Positions 8,830 to 17,931 of a stretch of DNA of 64,000 bases are shown here, one piece after another. Position numbers and translations under genes: made by a program. Source of the DNA: Desertibacillus haloalkaliphilus (GTDB lineage: Bacteria; Bacillota; Bacilli; Bacillales; KJ1-10-99); assembly GCF_019039105.1 (NCBI RefSeq), contig NZ_JAHPIV010000008.1, forward strand, positions 62,001 through 126,000, written 5' to 3'. The notes under the pieces are model-generated. The model was not told the DNA's origin. It did no database searches and saw only the letters and a program-made list of their open reading frames with translations. Within the stretch, counting starts at the first letter, position 1; every line of letters begins with the position of its first letter.

Positions 8830-10595
8830 ACCCGTATATCCACCCCCTGATAATCAACCCTTTGATATGGATTATGTCGCTTGCCTTGTACTGGGGATTC
8901 TTTAATTTCCTTCCACGTTAACGAAGAAAGTTCAAACTGGCTTTCTTTTAATTTTTCTTTTAACAACGGTTGCATGCTTTCAAAAAGAAACGAAGGTCTT
9001 GGTTGCTCATTAAAAATTTGTAGCGTTACAACCTTGTTTTGAATTTGCATATCAACAATCGTTTCCTGTAATTGTTCGAGTTCCAAATAAAACAAAATCC
9101 GACAATGCTCCGGATCAATCTTTCCATCCTCCCGTTTACGCCCCTCCCATTGAACCGTCATGTTCGTCTGAAATTCTCCAAGTCGTAACGGGAGCTGCAA
9201 AGCAATCTGATGAAGCGGCCCCATTTGATCAACGGCTAACAGCTGTTGCCCAGTCATCCGCTGTAAAATCGCCTCTGCACGATCTTTAATGGATTGCGGA
9301 AGATCCATTTGCTGTGCTTGAAGAAGTAGCTGCTTAAGATGGTTTGGAACTGGTGGTTGTTCATTGCCCCCTTTTTGCTGACCTTGAAATAGCTGCAATA
9401 GCTCATTTTCATATTGTATACCTAAACTGCTAACCAACCGTGCTAATTGTAAGGCGATTTGCGATCTTCCTTCTTCCGCAACTGACTCATTGGGCACAGA
9501 CATCTGAAGCATGTTTACCATCACCTGCTTTTCAGATGCCTGTAACTGTTGATACTGTCCAAAGAGTGATCTAAGCCGCTCGGTCATTAGACTGGGTTGC
9601 GCCTTGGGATTCAACAAAGATAGTAACTGCTGTAAGCGCTCCTGACCTACAGCCGTCTCCGACTGGCTTACTCTTGGAATTAGCAACTCAAATAAGGTCT
9701 TCGCCTCTATTGAGCCAAGATTTAAGTTACCGGTGTGCTGGTTAGCTAAGAAAGGCCATAATTGTTCAACGACGTTGCGGTTATTCGGATGAATGACTGC
9801 TTGTTTAAACTGCTCATAGACCTGCTCTTTCGTAGAGTTAGGATCGATCAACCCAACACGCTTCAATAGCTGATGCGCCCCCTCATGAGCAATCGGATCT
9901 TGATGCTGTGCAAACATGGCTAGCAAATGCCCCATGTTCTGTCCACCCTGCGGTACAACCGTCTGTTGAAAGTGTTTGCGCAACGCCTCTAGAAAGATAC
10001 TCGTTTGTCCACTCTGTGAATGGCTCGTTGCTTCCTTCATAAGAGAAGACAACTGCTCCGCAAGAGGCTCTCCATATTGGACCGCACGCATCGCCTGAAA
10101 GGTTTCGAGCGTTAACGGCAAATTTCGCTGCAAAAGCGACTTTAACACCTCGATACCATGTTTGTCTCCTGCACTCGCTTGTCTAAGCAACGCAGCCCCC
10201 TGACTAATATCTTCTTTCGTAAAGGGTACTTGTTCTGCCGCTAATTGGCGCACGAGTAATTCATTCGTTTTCGTCGCAGCTAAACCAAATTGTTGTAATA
10301 CATGTAAAGCAGAATTCTGAGAAGTGGACGCTTGTCCCCGGACTGTATTATCATCAAGCACTTGTAGACGTGGAATCCCCTCATCCGATTCCACTTGAAA
10401 CCAATACGTTTTCCCAGCCGTTAACGCTACTTGCAGTTTAGCTGTTAATGATAACTGACCGATTCGAAGAGCAGCTAATTGATGTGGGAAGAACTTTTGA
10501 ATCTGCCCTTGGAACACTTGTCCCGGCTTTAACTGTATAGATTTCGCTTGTGATGATTGTACGTTTCTTCCATATAAAGAATCGACTGTAATCAT
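8826..10595 (-). CDS. ylqG: Large YlqG-type protein with FliK-like C-terminus
   Basis: A 589-aa, Gln-rich, largely helical protein of unknown function at the position of B. subtilis ylqG. The last 130 residues (LPLRLGEFQTNMTVQWEG, then CRILFYLELEQL, QPLLKEKLKES) look like the hook-length-control (FliK C-terminal) fold. Its neighbour YlqH resembles the FliK partner domain of FlhB. The start MITVDSLYGRN at 10595 is preferred over the upstream ATG at 10631 because a G-rich ribosome site lies 5 bases before it; the upstream ATG would overlap rnhB. No signal peptide or membrane segment is seen. Confidence 0.75.
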   Translation of the reverse strand: MITVDSLYGRNVQSSQAKSIQLKPGQVFQGQIQKFFPHQLAALRIGQLSLTAKLQVALTAGKTYWFQVESDEGIPRLQVLDDNTVRGQASTSQNSALHVLQQFGLAATKTNELLVRQLAAEQVPFTKEDISQGAALLRQASAGDKHGIEVLKSLLQRNLPLTLETFQAMRAVQYGEPLAEQLSSLMKEATSHSQSGQTSIFLEALRKHFQQTVVPQGGQNMGHLLAMFAQHQDPIAHEGAHQLLKRVGLIDPNSTKEQVYEQFKQAVIHPNNRNVVEQLWPFLANQHTGNLNLGSIEAKTLFELLIPRVSQSETAVGQERLQQLLSLLNPKAQPSLMTERLRSLFGQYQQLQASEKQVMVNMLQMSVPNESVAEEGRSQIALQLARLVSSLGIQYENELLQLFQGQQKGGNEQPPVPNHLKQLLLQAQQMDLPQSIKDRAEAILQRMTGQQLLAVDQMGPLHQIALQLPLRLGEFQTNMTVQWEGRKREDGKIDPEHCRILFYLELEQLQETIVDMQIQNKVVTLQIFNEQPRPSFLFESMQPLLKEKLKESQFELSSLTWKEIKESPVQGKRHNPYQRVDYQGVDIRV

Positions 10596-10623
10596 AGTGC
10601 CCCCCCTATTTACAACATCAATT

Positions 10624-11397
10624 TCAGGCATCGTCTTTCAACGGCCGGAACGATAATCGATGTTCAGGTGTTACGCCAAATTGTTCAATCGCATCTAAAT
10701 GTTCTTTCGTACCATAGCCCATATGTTTCTCAAAATGATAGGCAGGGTATGTTCTTGCTAGCTTTTCCATATAGCGATCACGTGTTACCTTCGCAATGAC
10801 TGAACTCGCTGCAATCGATATACTTTTTTGATCACCTTTTACAAGTGAAGTTTGCGGAAGCGGCGTAGATAGATCCATCGCATCGATTAGCAAATGCTCA
10901 GGACAAACGGCTAACTGCTGTACAGCGTCATTCATGGCCTTTTTTGTTGCTTGATAGATGTTAATCTCATCAATCTCTTTTGCAGAAACTACACCGATTC
11001 CTGTAGCAATAGCCTTATCGACAATTTGTTCGTAAAACTGTTCACGAATTAACTTGGATAACTTTTTAGAATCCGTTAACCCTAATAAATAAAAATCTTT
11101 TGGTAATATTACAGCAGCCGCCACTACAGGACCAGCAAGCGGTCCACGCCCTACCTCATCAATACCAGCGATATAGACAGTACCCTGCTTGCGAAGTGCA
11201 AATTCGTATGTACTCATCTCTTCAAATTGTGTTCGTAATTGTTGCTGTTTTTCCTGCTCACGATGATACTTTTGTAACAGTTTTTGCACCCCTTTACGTT
11301 CGTCTTGCGCGAGTTGCTCGACCAACTCTTGGGTACGTTTATGCTGCTTTTCTTCAAATAGGATTTCTTTAATCTCTTTGATTGCGTATGTTTTCAT
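10624..11397 (-). CDS. rnhB: Ribonuclease HII
   Basis: Cuts RNA from RNA-DNA hybrids, including single ribonucleotides in DNA. The 257-aa protein has the N-terminal extension of the Bacillus enzyme (about 65 residues, charged helical) and the catalytic acids D80 and E81 in [14 protein letters not shown] and D172 in LLIDAMDL, followed by [17 protein letters not shown]. The order between rbgA and ylqG is as in Bacillus. Confidence 0.97.
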   Translation of the reverse strand: MKTYAIKEIKEILFEEKQHKRTQELVEQLAQDERKGVQKLLQKYHREQEKQQQLRTQFEEMSTYEFALRKQGTVYIAGIDEVGRGPLAGPVVAAAVILPKDFYLLGLTDSKKLSKLIREQFYEQIVDKAIATGIGVVSAKEIDEINIYQATKKAMNDAVQQLAVCPEHLLIDAMDLSTPLPQTSLVKGDQKSISIAASSVIAKVTRDRYMEKLARTYPAYHFEKHMGYGTKEHLDAIEQFGVTPEHRLSFRPLKDDA

Positions 11398-11494
11398 TGT
11401 TTCTCCCCACTAACTCCTTCTCCTCATTTATCTATTATATCGGCATAACCTTCTTAATTATGAATGATTAAGCTTAAAAATAACACCTTTAAAC

Positions 11495-11595
11495 AACTTC
11501 TCCTACTCCAGTGTACTACCCTCATACTCCAATCTAAGGCGGTGCGAGTAAGCTTTCTTCTATGATTTCTCCTCATTGCTGGCGCACTCCGCCCC
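11495..11595. repeat. Dispersed hairpin repeat, copy A
   Basis: About 100 bases in the rnhB-rbgA gap that recur at 48103-48200. Both begin AACTTCTCC, carry ATACTC..AATC before the core, and share the core GGCGGTGCGAGTAAGCTTTC ... CTCA(T/C)TGCT(G/A)GCGCACTCCGCCCC. The core ends pair (GGCGG with CCGCC, TGCG with CGCA), so it can fold into a bulged hairpin. The remaining bases of this gap (11398-11494) show no gene. Confidence 0.8.
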
Positions 11596-11604
11596 TTTAC
11601 CAAC

Positions 11605-11633
11605 AAAAAAAACACACGAACCATGTTCGCGTG
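11605..11633 (-). terminator. Terminator after rbgA
   Basis: CACACGAAC pairs with GTTCGCGTG with one mismatch around a three-base loop, followed on the minus strand by eight T. It lies 7 bases after the rbgA stop. Confidence 0.85.
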
Positions 11634-11639
11634 CCCTTT

Positions 11640-12494
11640 TTACTCATAATCACTTGGACGCTCTAATGATAGTCGCCCTAACTTACCCGCTCGTAGTTCA
11701 CGAAGAATAATCTCAGCTGCTTTATCATAATCAATATAACCACCACTCAGAAGACACCCTCGTTTTTTTCCGATATCATCGTATAGTTGCAAGGCATCTT
11801 CAGGAATCTCCTCAAGCTTATAGCGTTCCTTGATGCGCTCAGGATAATGAACCTTTAAATAGCGCAGGGCAAAGAGTGCAATTTCTTGAAAGTCTAAAAG
11901 CTCATCCTTAATCGCTCCTGTGGCAGCTAATCGAAAGCCTGTCGTCTGATCTTCAAACTTCGGCCATAAAATTCCAGGCGTATCTAATAGCTCCATTTCT
12001 TTGCCAACTTTGATCCATTGTTGTTGTTTTGTCACACCTGGTCGGTCGCCCGTTTTTGCAATTTTTTTAACAGCTAAACGGTTGATTAATGTCGACTTTC
12101 CGACGTTCGGAATTCCTAATATCAAGGCTCGAATCGCTCTAGGTTTCATCCCCTTCGATTTTAACTTATCTAAAAGCGGTTTTGCTAACTCTTTTGCTGC
12201 ACCAGGAATTTCCCTGGCACCCTTACCTGTTTGTGAATCAATCGCTAACACTTTACTCCCCTGATCTTCAAAATACGCGGACCATTCATCCGTTATTTTT
12301 GGATCCGCTAAATCCGCTTTATTTAATAGCACTAGTCGTGGTTTATGGGAGACGATCTCATCAATCATCGGGTTGCGAGAGGAAAGCGGTACTCGCGCAT
12401 CTAACAACTCGATGACGACATCAATCATTTTTAATTTTTCCGTCACTTCTCGACGGGCTTTTGCCATATGTCCTGGAAACCATTGAATAGTCAC
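11640..12494 (-). CDS. rbgA: Ribosome biogenesis GTPase A (YlqF)
   Basis: GTPase needed for late 50S subunit assembly. It is a circularly permuted GTPase: the G4 motif NKAD comes first, then G1 GIPNVGKST, then G3 DTPG. The 284-aa length fits. Start chosen as the GTG at 12494, which gives the family N-terminus [15 protein letters not shown] with an AGGTG site 6 bases upstream. The GTG at 12503 just after the lepB stop is the alternative. It is translationally close to lepB upstream. Confidence 0.95.
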   Translation of the reverse strand: MTIQWFPGHMAKARREVTEKLKMIDVVIELLDARVPLSSRNPMIDEIVSHKPRLVLLNKADLADPKITDEWSAYFEDQGSKVLAIDSQTGKGAREIPGAAKELAKPLLDKLKSKGMKPRAIRALILGIPNVGKSTLINRLAVKKIAKTGDRPGVTKQQQWIKVGKEMELLDTPGILWPKFEDQTTGFRLAATGAIKDELLDFQEIALFALRYLKVHYPERIKERYKLEEIPEDALQLYDDIGKKRGCLLSGGYIDYDKAAEIILRELRAGKLGRLSLERPSDYE

Positions 12495-12503
12495 AACCAA
12501 CAC

Positions 12504-13058
12504 CTACCTTGCTATACGTATTTCTGACATGGGCCAGAAAACGAGATTTGCTTTGCCGACAACCTCATCATACGGAATCGTTCCAATGTTGCGGCTATCC
12601 TTACTGTGACGTCGATTATCCCCAAGAACGAACACATGTCCTTCTGGAACAACCTCTTCACCAGTCACTTCTTCTAACGTAAAATTTTGCGTTAATAACC
12701 CCTCACCATCGAGATCAGCCTTTAATGCATCAAGATATGGCTCTTCGACAGGCTCTCCGTTAATATAAAGAATATCATCTTCATAGGCAATTGAATCACC
12801 TGGTAAACCGATGACCCTTTTGATATAATCCTTGTCTGCTGTTGCATGAAAGACAACAACATCAAACCGACTAGGGTCTGAGATACGATAACCAATTTTA
12901 TTTACAATTAATCGGTCTTGATCTTGGAGCGTCGGCATCATTGATTGACCTTCAACAATAATCGGCGCAAATAAAAAATAACGTATGACAACTGCTAATA
13001 AAAGCGCAACGACTAACGCTTTTGTCCACTCAAACCATTCACTTTTTCCTTTAGCCAT
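12504..13058 (-). CDS. lepB: Type I signal peptidase
   Basis: Membrane protease that removes signal peptides from secreted proteins. The 184-aa protein has one N-terminal membrane helix (ALVVALLLAVVIRYFLF), the catalytic Ser in GQSMMPTL and the Lys of the Ser-Lys dyad in YIKRVIGLPGD, plus GDNRRHSKDSR. The ATG at 13058 (MAKGKSEWFEW) is chosen because GGAGGA lies 6 bases before it. It sits between rplS and rbgA as sipS-type genes do in related species. Confidence 0.95.
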   Translation of the reverse strand: MAKGKSEWFEWTKALVVALLLAVVIRYFLFAPIIVEGQSMMPTLQDQDRLIVNKIGYRISDPSRFDVVVFHATADKDYIKRVIGLPGDSIAYEDDILYINGEPVEEPYLDALKADLDGEGLLTQNFTLEEVTGEEVVPEGHVFVLGDNRRHSKDSRNIGTIPYDEVVGKANLVFWPMSEIRIAR

Positions 13059-13143
13059 CACGACTCCTCCAACCATAGAATTTAACAATCAACTAGAGGC
13101 TATACTAATCCCATAGCCTACATTATTTTACCATATGTAGTCT

Positions 13144-13171
13144 AAAAAAAGGAGCTTGCTACACAAGCTCC
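13144..13171 (-). terminator. Terminator after rplS
   Basis: GGAGCTTG pairs perfectly with CAAGCTCC; A and T runs on both sides make it work in either direction. It lies 15 bases after the rplS stop and before lepB. Confidence 0.85.
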
Positions 13172-13185
13172 TTTCTTTTTCAGTA

Positions 13186-13530
13186 TTATCGGATCTCTTT
13201 AATACGAGCCGCTTTACCACGAAGCGCACGTAAGTAGTATAGTTTAGCACGACGTACTTTACCGCGACGCTTCACTTCAATCTTATCGATTTTCGGTGAA
13301 TGTAATGGGAATGTACGTTCAACACCTACACCGTAAGAAATCTTTCTAGCTGTAAACGTTTCACTGACACCAGATCCACGACGCTTAATTACAACGCCTT
13401 CGAATACCTGGATACGCTCACGAGTCCCCTCAACAACTTTCACGTGGATACGTACAGTATCCCCCGGACGAAATGATGGAAGGTCAGCTTTTAATTGATC
13501 CTTAGTAATTTCACGGATAATGTTGTTCAT
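13186..13530 (-). CDS. rplS: 50S ribosomal protein L19
   Basis: Large-subunit protein at the 30S-50S interface. The 114-aa protein has the family signatures [31 protein letters not shown] and the conserved end [14 protein letters not shown]. It follows trmD with a 180-base gap that holds a probable L19 leader RNA, and a hairpin terminates it. Confidence 0.98.
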   Translation of the reverse strand: MNNIIREITKDQLKADLPSFRPGDTVRIHVKVVEGTRERIQVFEGVVIKRRGSGVSETFTARKISYGVGVERTFPLHSPKIDKIEVKRRGKVRRAKLYYLRALRGKAARIKEIR

Positions 13531-13534
13531 CGTA

Positions 13535-13625
13535 TAATTCCCCTCCTTCCGTACAGATGCTCTTGCAGTTCATCTACAGCGGAACATCGTAATAGATGGC
13601 CAAGACCACAAAGAATATAATAACA
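13535..13625 (-). ncRNA. Probable ribosomal L19 leader (autoregulatory 5' UTR)
   Basis: The minus-strand sequence before rplS has GATGTTCCGCTGTAGATGAA, CTGCAAGAGCATCTGTACGG and then AAGGAGG. This matches what I recall of the L19 leader of Bacillota, where GATG..CATC and CCG..CGG stems surround a conserved loop next to the ribosome site. It would allow L19 to repress its own translation. A covariance-model search would settle it. Confidence 0.65.
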
Positions 13626-13711
13626 TAACGACAAATGAAGTACAAGGATGGTTTTTAAATAACCTTCACTACTTCATAAGTTTTTTTAGTGATGACCTTT
13701 AATTAACTACC

Positions 13712-14455
13712 TTACTCTCTCTCACGATCACTTTCAAACTCTTTTAACCATTGTTTTTCCTGACCTGTTAACGAGCGCTCCTCAAGTAAGTCCGGTCTTC
13801 TTTGGAACGTTCTTCGCAACGCTTGTTTGTGTCTCCACTCATTAATATTTTTGTGATGACCAGACAATAGTACATCTGGAACTTTCAAACCTCGAAATTC
13901 AGCTGGACGCGTATAATGTGGGTGCTCTAACAATCCAGTACTAAACGAGTCCGTTACCGCCGACTCATCATTACCTAAGACACTAGGTAGTAGACGTGTT
14001 ACGCTATCAGTGATCACCATCGCTCCTAATTCTCCACCGGTTAATACATAATCACCAATCGAGATTTCGTCAGTAATTAACTGTTCGCGAATCCTTTCAT
14101 CATAGCCTTCATAGTGACCACAAAGCATAATTAAGTGATCTTCCCTAGCAAACTCTTCAGCTTTTGCTTGTGTGTAACGCTCCCCTTGAGGGCAAAGTAA
14201 GATCACGCGTGGCTTCGTGTTTTTTTCGGCTGTTAAGTGTTCAACCGCATCAAAAAGCGGTTGCGGGCTTAAAACCATGCCTGCACCGCCGCCATACGGA
14301 TAGTCATCAACCTTTTTATGTTTATTCGACGAAAACTCTCGAAAATCGATGACATTGTAAGAAACTGCACCCTTTTCCTGAGCTTGTTTTAAAATTGAAT
14401 GACCAAAAACACCGGAAAACATTTCTGGAAATAACGAAAGAATGTCAATTTTCAT
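13712..14455 (-). CDS. trmD: tRNA (guanine-N1-)-methyltransferase
   Basis: Methylates G37 next to the anticodon. The 247-aa knotted methyltransferase shows [35 protein letters not shown] and [11 protein letters not shown]. It starts 3 bases after the rimM stop; rpsP-rimM-trmD-rplS is the classic order. Confidence 0.98.
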   Translation of the reverse strand: MKIDILSLFPEMFSGVFGHSILKQAQEKGAVSYNVIDFREFSSNKHKKVDDYPYGGGAGMVLSPQPLFDAVEHLTAEKNTKPRVILLCPQGERYTQAKAEEFAREDHLIMLCGHYEGYDERIREQLITDEISIGDYVLTGGELGAMVITDSVTRLLPSVLGNDESAVTDSFSTGLLEHPHYTRPAEFRGLKVPDVLLSGHHKNINEWRHKQALRRTFQRRPDLLEERSLTGQEKQWLKEFESDRERE

Positions 14456-14458
14456 CTT

Positions 14459-14977
14459 TTACTCTAACCCTTCCATCAAATGAATCGTAATGATCTTTTC
14501 AGCAACGTTAACATCCTTCACGACATCAGAGATGTATGGAACCAAAAGATCTTTCCCACGATTCTTGCGTTGCACCACCCAAACATCATTCGCACCAGGA
14601 GATAATATTTCTTTGACCTTCCCAATCGTTTCTCCTTTTTCGTCGACTACAGCACTTCCAATGATTTCATGATAATAGAACTCGTCTTCGTCTAACTCAC
14701 CTAATTGCTCTTCAGATACTTTTAATAAGGCACCTTTGAATGATTCTACTTCATTGATATTGTGATAGCCTTCAAACGTTACTAGATCGAAATTTTTATG
14801 CTTGCGATGAGATGCAACGACGAGCGGAATGCGTTCATCTGTATTTTGTTGCTCTAAATACAAGGTTGCTCCAATTGCAAAACGCTCCTCTTCAAAATCT
14901 GTTGTGGCAATGACACGAACTTCTCCTCTTACACCATGAGTGTTTACGATTTTTCCTACTTTAAACCATTTTGTCAT
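14459..14977 (-). CDS. rimM: 16S rRNA processing protein RimM
   Basis: Assists maturation of the 30S head and binds S19. The protein (172 aa with this start) has the RimM N-domain ([16 protein letters not shown]) and a PRC-barrel C-domain ([28 protein letters not shown]). The start MTKWFKVGK at 14977 is chosen from the GGAAGG site; an ATG one codon earlier is possible. It overlaps the end of ylqD by 17 bases. Confidence 0.95.
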   Translation of the reverse strand: MTKWFKVGKIVNTHGVRGEVRVIATTDFEEERFAIGATLYLEQQNTDERIPLVVASHRKHKNFDLVTFEGYHNINEVESFKGALLKVSEEQLGELDEDEFYYHEIIGSAVVDEKGETIGKVKEILSPGANDVWVVQRKNRGKDLLVPYISDVVKDVNVAEKIITIHLMEGLE

Positions 14978-15386
14978 CATTAGACCTTCCTTTACGAATT
15001 TCATGGACAATTCCGTCTTTTATGATAATCTCTTGACCTGATACAACGTCATCCCAACGATCACCAACGTTAACTTCAATCATGGAGTCGATCGATCCAT
15101 CGTTTATTTCTATTCCTATTTGTAATCTGTTCAGTTGTTCTCTTTTAAATTCAATCGCTTTTAACTTCTCTTTTCGTTTGTGAATTTCATATTGAAAGCT
15201 TTCCTTTACTTCTCGCTGTTTATGGATGCTAGTTGTATCATTTTTAAGCTTTTTATGTAATTGAAATGTTAATTGCTCAATCTCCCTCTCCGCTTGCTTG
15301 TACTCTTCGGCCAGCTGATCAAGCAGTCGTTGCTTTCGTGTTTCAGTTAAGATTTGTTTAATAACTACAGGTTTGATCACATTCAT
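14961..15386 (-). CDS. ylqD: YlqD family protein
   Basis: A 141-aa protein of unknown function found between khpA and rimM in Bacillus. The N-terminal two thirds is a long charged helix likely to form a coiled coil ([19 protein letters not shown]), and the C-terminal part is beta-rich ([17 protein letters not shown]). No membrane segment is seen. Position suggests a ribosome- or RNA-linked role, but this is inference. Confidence 0.88.
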   Translation of the reverse strand: MNVIKPVVIKQILTETRKQRLLDQLAEEYKQAEREIEQLTFQLHKKLKNDTTSIHKQREVKESFQYEIHKRKEKLKAIEFKREQLNRLQIGIEINDGSIDSMIEVNVGDRWDDVVSGQEIIIKDGIVHEIRKGRSNDDKMV

Positions 15387-15488
15387 TGTCTACCCCCAAA
15401 CCACTTTTTAGACAACCTTATTACTACTATAAACGATTTATACAACGAAAAAAAGGGAGAGGCTATCCCTCACCCTTTCATTTCAAGA

Positions 15489-15716
15489 TTAAACAATATC
15501 AATTCGAACGCGTTTGTTTTGATTCGTTGCTGCCGCATAAGCAACAGAACGAATGGCCTTAACAATACGCCCTTGCTTTCCAATCACTTTACCTTTATCT
15601 TCGGCATCGACAGAAAGCGCAACTGTTATCATTTGTTCATCGACAGTTTCAGTCACATGAACAGCTTCGGGATGATCGACAAGAGCCTTTGCAATACACT
15701 CAATTAACTCTTTCAT
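15489..15716 (-). CDS. khpA: KH-domain RNA-binding protein KhpA (YlqC)
   Basis: Small 75-aa KH-domain protein; homologues bind RNA with KhpB/Jag. The KH signature is VIGKQGRIVKAIR. It lies between rpsP and ylqD in the ribosomal unit. Confidence 0.94.
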   Translation of the reverse strand: MKELIECIAKALVDHPEAVHVTETVDEQMITVALSVDAEDKGKVIGKQGRIVKAIRSVAYAAATNQNKRVRIDIV

Positions 15717-15749
15717 AGTCTGTCCCCTTAATCACGTAGTCTTTACGAC

Positions 15750-16022
15750 TTACTTTTGATTTTTTGCGTTGTGTAGCTTTTCCATTAGACCAGCTTCAGA
15801 GAAAAGGTTACGAACTGTATCAGATGGTTTTGCACCGTCTAACATCCATTGTAATGCTTTCTCTTCTTCAATTTTCACTTGAGCTGGTTGAGATAGTGGA
15901 TTATATGTTCCAATCTCCTCAATGAAACGACCATCACGCGGAGAGCGAGAGTCTGCTACTACTAAACGATAGAATGGGGCTTTCTTAGAACCCATACGCT
16001 TTAAACGAATTTTTACTGCCAT
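15750..16022 (-). CDS. rpsP: 30S ribosomal protein S16
   Basis: Small-subunit assembly protein, 90 aa. Signatures are [37 protein letters not shown] and YNPL. The ATG at 16022 has a GGAGG site. It follows ffh by 82 bases and leads into khpA. Confidence 0.98.
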   Translation of the reverse strand: MAVKIRLKRMGSKKAPFYRLVVADSRSPRDGRFIEEIGTYNPLSQPAQVKIEEEKALQWMLDGAKPSDTVRNLFSEAGLMEKLHNAKNQK

Positions 16023-16104
16023 TCGTTGACACCTCCAAATTTAATTACACAATTATTTATAATATAATAATTTCTACTAGTAATCAACTAGTAAAATTTG
16101 AAAC

Positions 16105-17454
16105 CTACATAAATGGTAGCTTGAAACCACCTTTGCCTTTTTTCTTACCTTTGCCCATGTTCGTCATTTGCTTCATCATCTTTTTCATATCCTCAAATTG
16201 CTTCAGCAATCGGTTGACATCTTGAATCGATGTACCGCTTCCTTTTGCAATTCGTCGTCTACGACTTGCATTGATGATACTAGGGTCTGTTTTCTCAGCC
16301 TTTGTCATTGAGCGCACAATCGCCTCTACCCGACTAATTTGCTTGTCATCAAGCTGAAGATTTTTCATGCCTTTCATTTTGTTCATGCCAGGCATCATTC
16401 CTAAAATTTCATCGAGCGGACCCATATTGCGAACTTGATCTAACTGTTCTAGAAAATCATCAAACGTCAGGTCCATCGTACGCATTTTCTTCTCAAGCTC
16501 ACGAGCTTTTTCTTCATCGACATTGGTTTGTGCTTTCTCAATTAAGGTAAGAACATCACCCATTCCCAAGATCCTCGATGCCATCCGCTCAGGATGGAAC
16601 GGTTCGAGTTGGTCGATCTTCTCCCCCATACCGGCAAACTTAATTGGTGTGTTTGTCACAGCTTTGACAGATAAAGCCGCACCACCACGTGTATCCCCAT
16701 CAAGCTTGGTCAACACAACACCTGTAATGTCGAGCTGCTCATGGAAGCTTTCTGCAACATTGACAGCATCTTGACCTGTCATCGCATCAACGACAAGAAG
16801 CGTTTCATCAGGATTCGCAATATCTTTCACTTGCTGTAACTCATCCATTAATTCTTCATCAATATGGAGACGACCTGCTGTATCAATAATGACGTAATCA
16901 TGATGATCTTCCTTTGCCTTTTCAATCGCTTGCTTTGCGATTTCGACTGGGCTCACTTGGTTACCAAGCGAGAAGACAGGCATATTCAATTGTTTCCCTA
17001 ATGTTTCTAACTGATTGATCGCAGCAGGGCGATAAATATCTGCTGCCACTAACATCGGATTGCGGTTTTGGCTTTTACGAAGATGATTGGCAAGCTTGGC
17101 TGTTGTCGTTGTCTTCCCAGCCCCTTGCAACCCCACCATCATAAGTACGGTCGGAGGCTTGTTGGCAACAGCAACCTTACTTTGTTCGCCACCCATTAAT
17201 TCCGTTAACTCTTCGTTAACGACTTTAATGACTTGTTGGCCTGGTGTTAAACTTTTTAGTACTTCTTGTCCTACGGCTCGTTCTTTAACAGCAGAAACAA
17301 ACTGTTTAACAACCTTAAAGTTAACGTCAGCCTCTAACAAGGCAAGGCGAACCTCGCGCATCATCTCTTTTACATCAGCTTCTGTTACTTTCCCTTTTCC
17401 GCGAATCTTCGTTAATGTATTTTGCAATCGCTCCGCTAAACCTTCAAATGCCAT
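16105..17454 (-). CDS. ffh: Signal recognition particle protein Ffh
   Basis: GTPase that binds signal sequences with SRP RNA and delivers ribosomes to FtsY. The 449-aa protein has an N domain, a G domain with Walker A GLQGAGKTTT, DTAGRLHID and TKLDGDTRGGAALS, and a Met-rich M domain (MMPGMNKMKGM, GSGTSIQDVNRLLKQF, MKKMMKQM). The YlxM-Ffh pair is conserved in Bacillota. Confidence 0.98.
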   Translation of the reverse strand: MAFEGLAERLQNTLTKIRGKGKVTEADVKEMMREVRLALLEADVNFKVVKQFVSAVKERAVGQEVLKSLTPGQQVIKVVNEELTELMGGEQSKVAVANKPPTVLMMVGLQGAGKTTTTAKLANHLRKSQNRNPMLVAADIYRPAAINQLETLGKQLNMPVFSLGNQVSPVEIAKQAIEKAKEDHHDYVIIDTAGRLHIDEELMDELQQVKDIANPDETLLVVDAMTGQDAVNVAESFHEQLDITGVVLTKLDGDTRGGAALSVKAVTNTPIKFAGMGEKIDQLEPFHPERMASRILGMGDVLTLIEKAQTNVDEEKARELEKKMRTMDLTFDDFLEQLDQVRNMGPLDEILGMMPGMNKMKGMKNLQLDDKQISRVEAIVRSMTKAEKTDPSIINASRRRRIAKGSGTSIQDVNRLLKQFEDMKKMMKQMTNMGKGKKKGKGGFKLPFM

Positions 17455-17466
17455 AGTCGTCGCCTC

Positions 17467-17799
17467 CTACTCTAATTTCTCAAGAGAATCTATAAGCTCA
17501 AACATCTCTTCAGGAGTCGCTTTTTGATCACGTATAGCTGTTTTTAACGTTGAAATAAGCCGCGAACGGTCCTCAAACTTTTTAAATAAGGAAAGCTTGT
17601 GTTCATACTCTTCAAGCATCGCTTCAGTTCGCTTAATATTATCATAAACAGCTTGACGGCTAACCTCATATTGGTCGGCAATTTCTCCAAGGGAATAATC
17701 ATCTAAATAATAGAGCGACATATATTTACGTTGCTTGGATGTGAGGAGTGGTTGATAAAAATCAAATAGATAATTCATTCGCAATGTTTTATCTAACAC
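17467..17799 (-). CDS. ylxM: SRP-associated HTH protein YlxM
   Basis: A 110-aa helix-turn-helix protein; homologues bind SRP RNA. Signature: [20 protein letters not shown] followed by [16 protein letters not shown]. It starts at a GTG with AAGGAG 8 bases upstream, and lies 12 bases before ffh. Confidence 0.94.
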   Translation of the reverse strand: MLDKTLRMNYLFDFYQPLLTSKQRKYMSLYYLDDYSLGEIADQYEVSRQAVYDNIKRTEAMLEEYEHKLSLFKKFEDRSRLISTLKTAIRDQKATPEEMFELIDSLEKLE

Positions 17800-17931
17800 A
17801 AAACCAACTCCTTGTTAAGTGAATTCCCTTTACGAATAAACATACTACACGAAACAAAACAAAGTGTCAAGTTTTTTTCTTAACATAACGATTCTTCCTA
17901 AATGAGAGGGTGTGTCTCATTCAACTCGAAC

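Noticed and set aside
10596-10631. Upstream ATG of the YlqG-type gene overlapping rnhB
   Set aside because: It has no ribosome site, whereas a G-rich site lies directly before the ATG at 10595.
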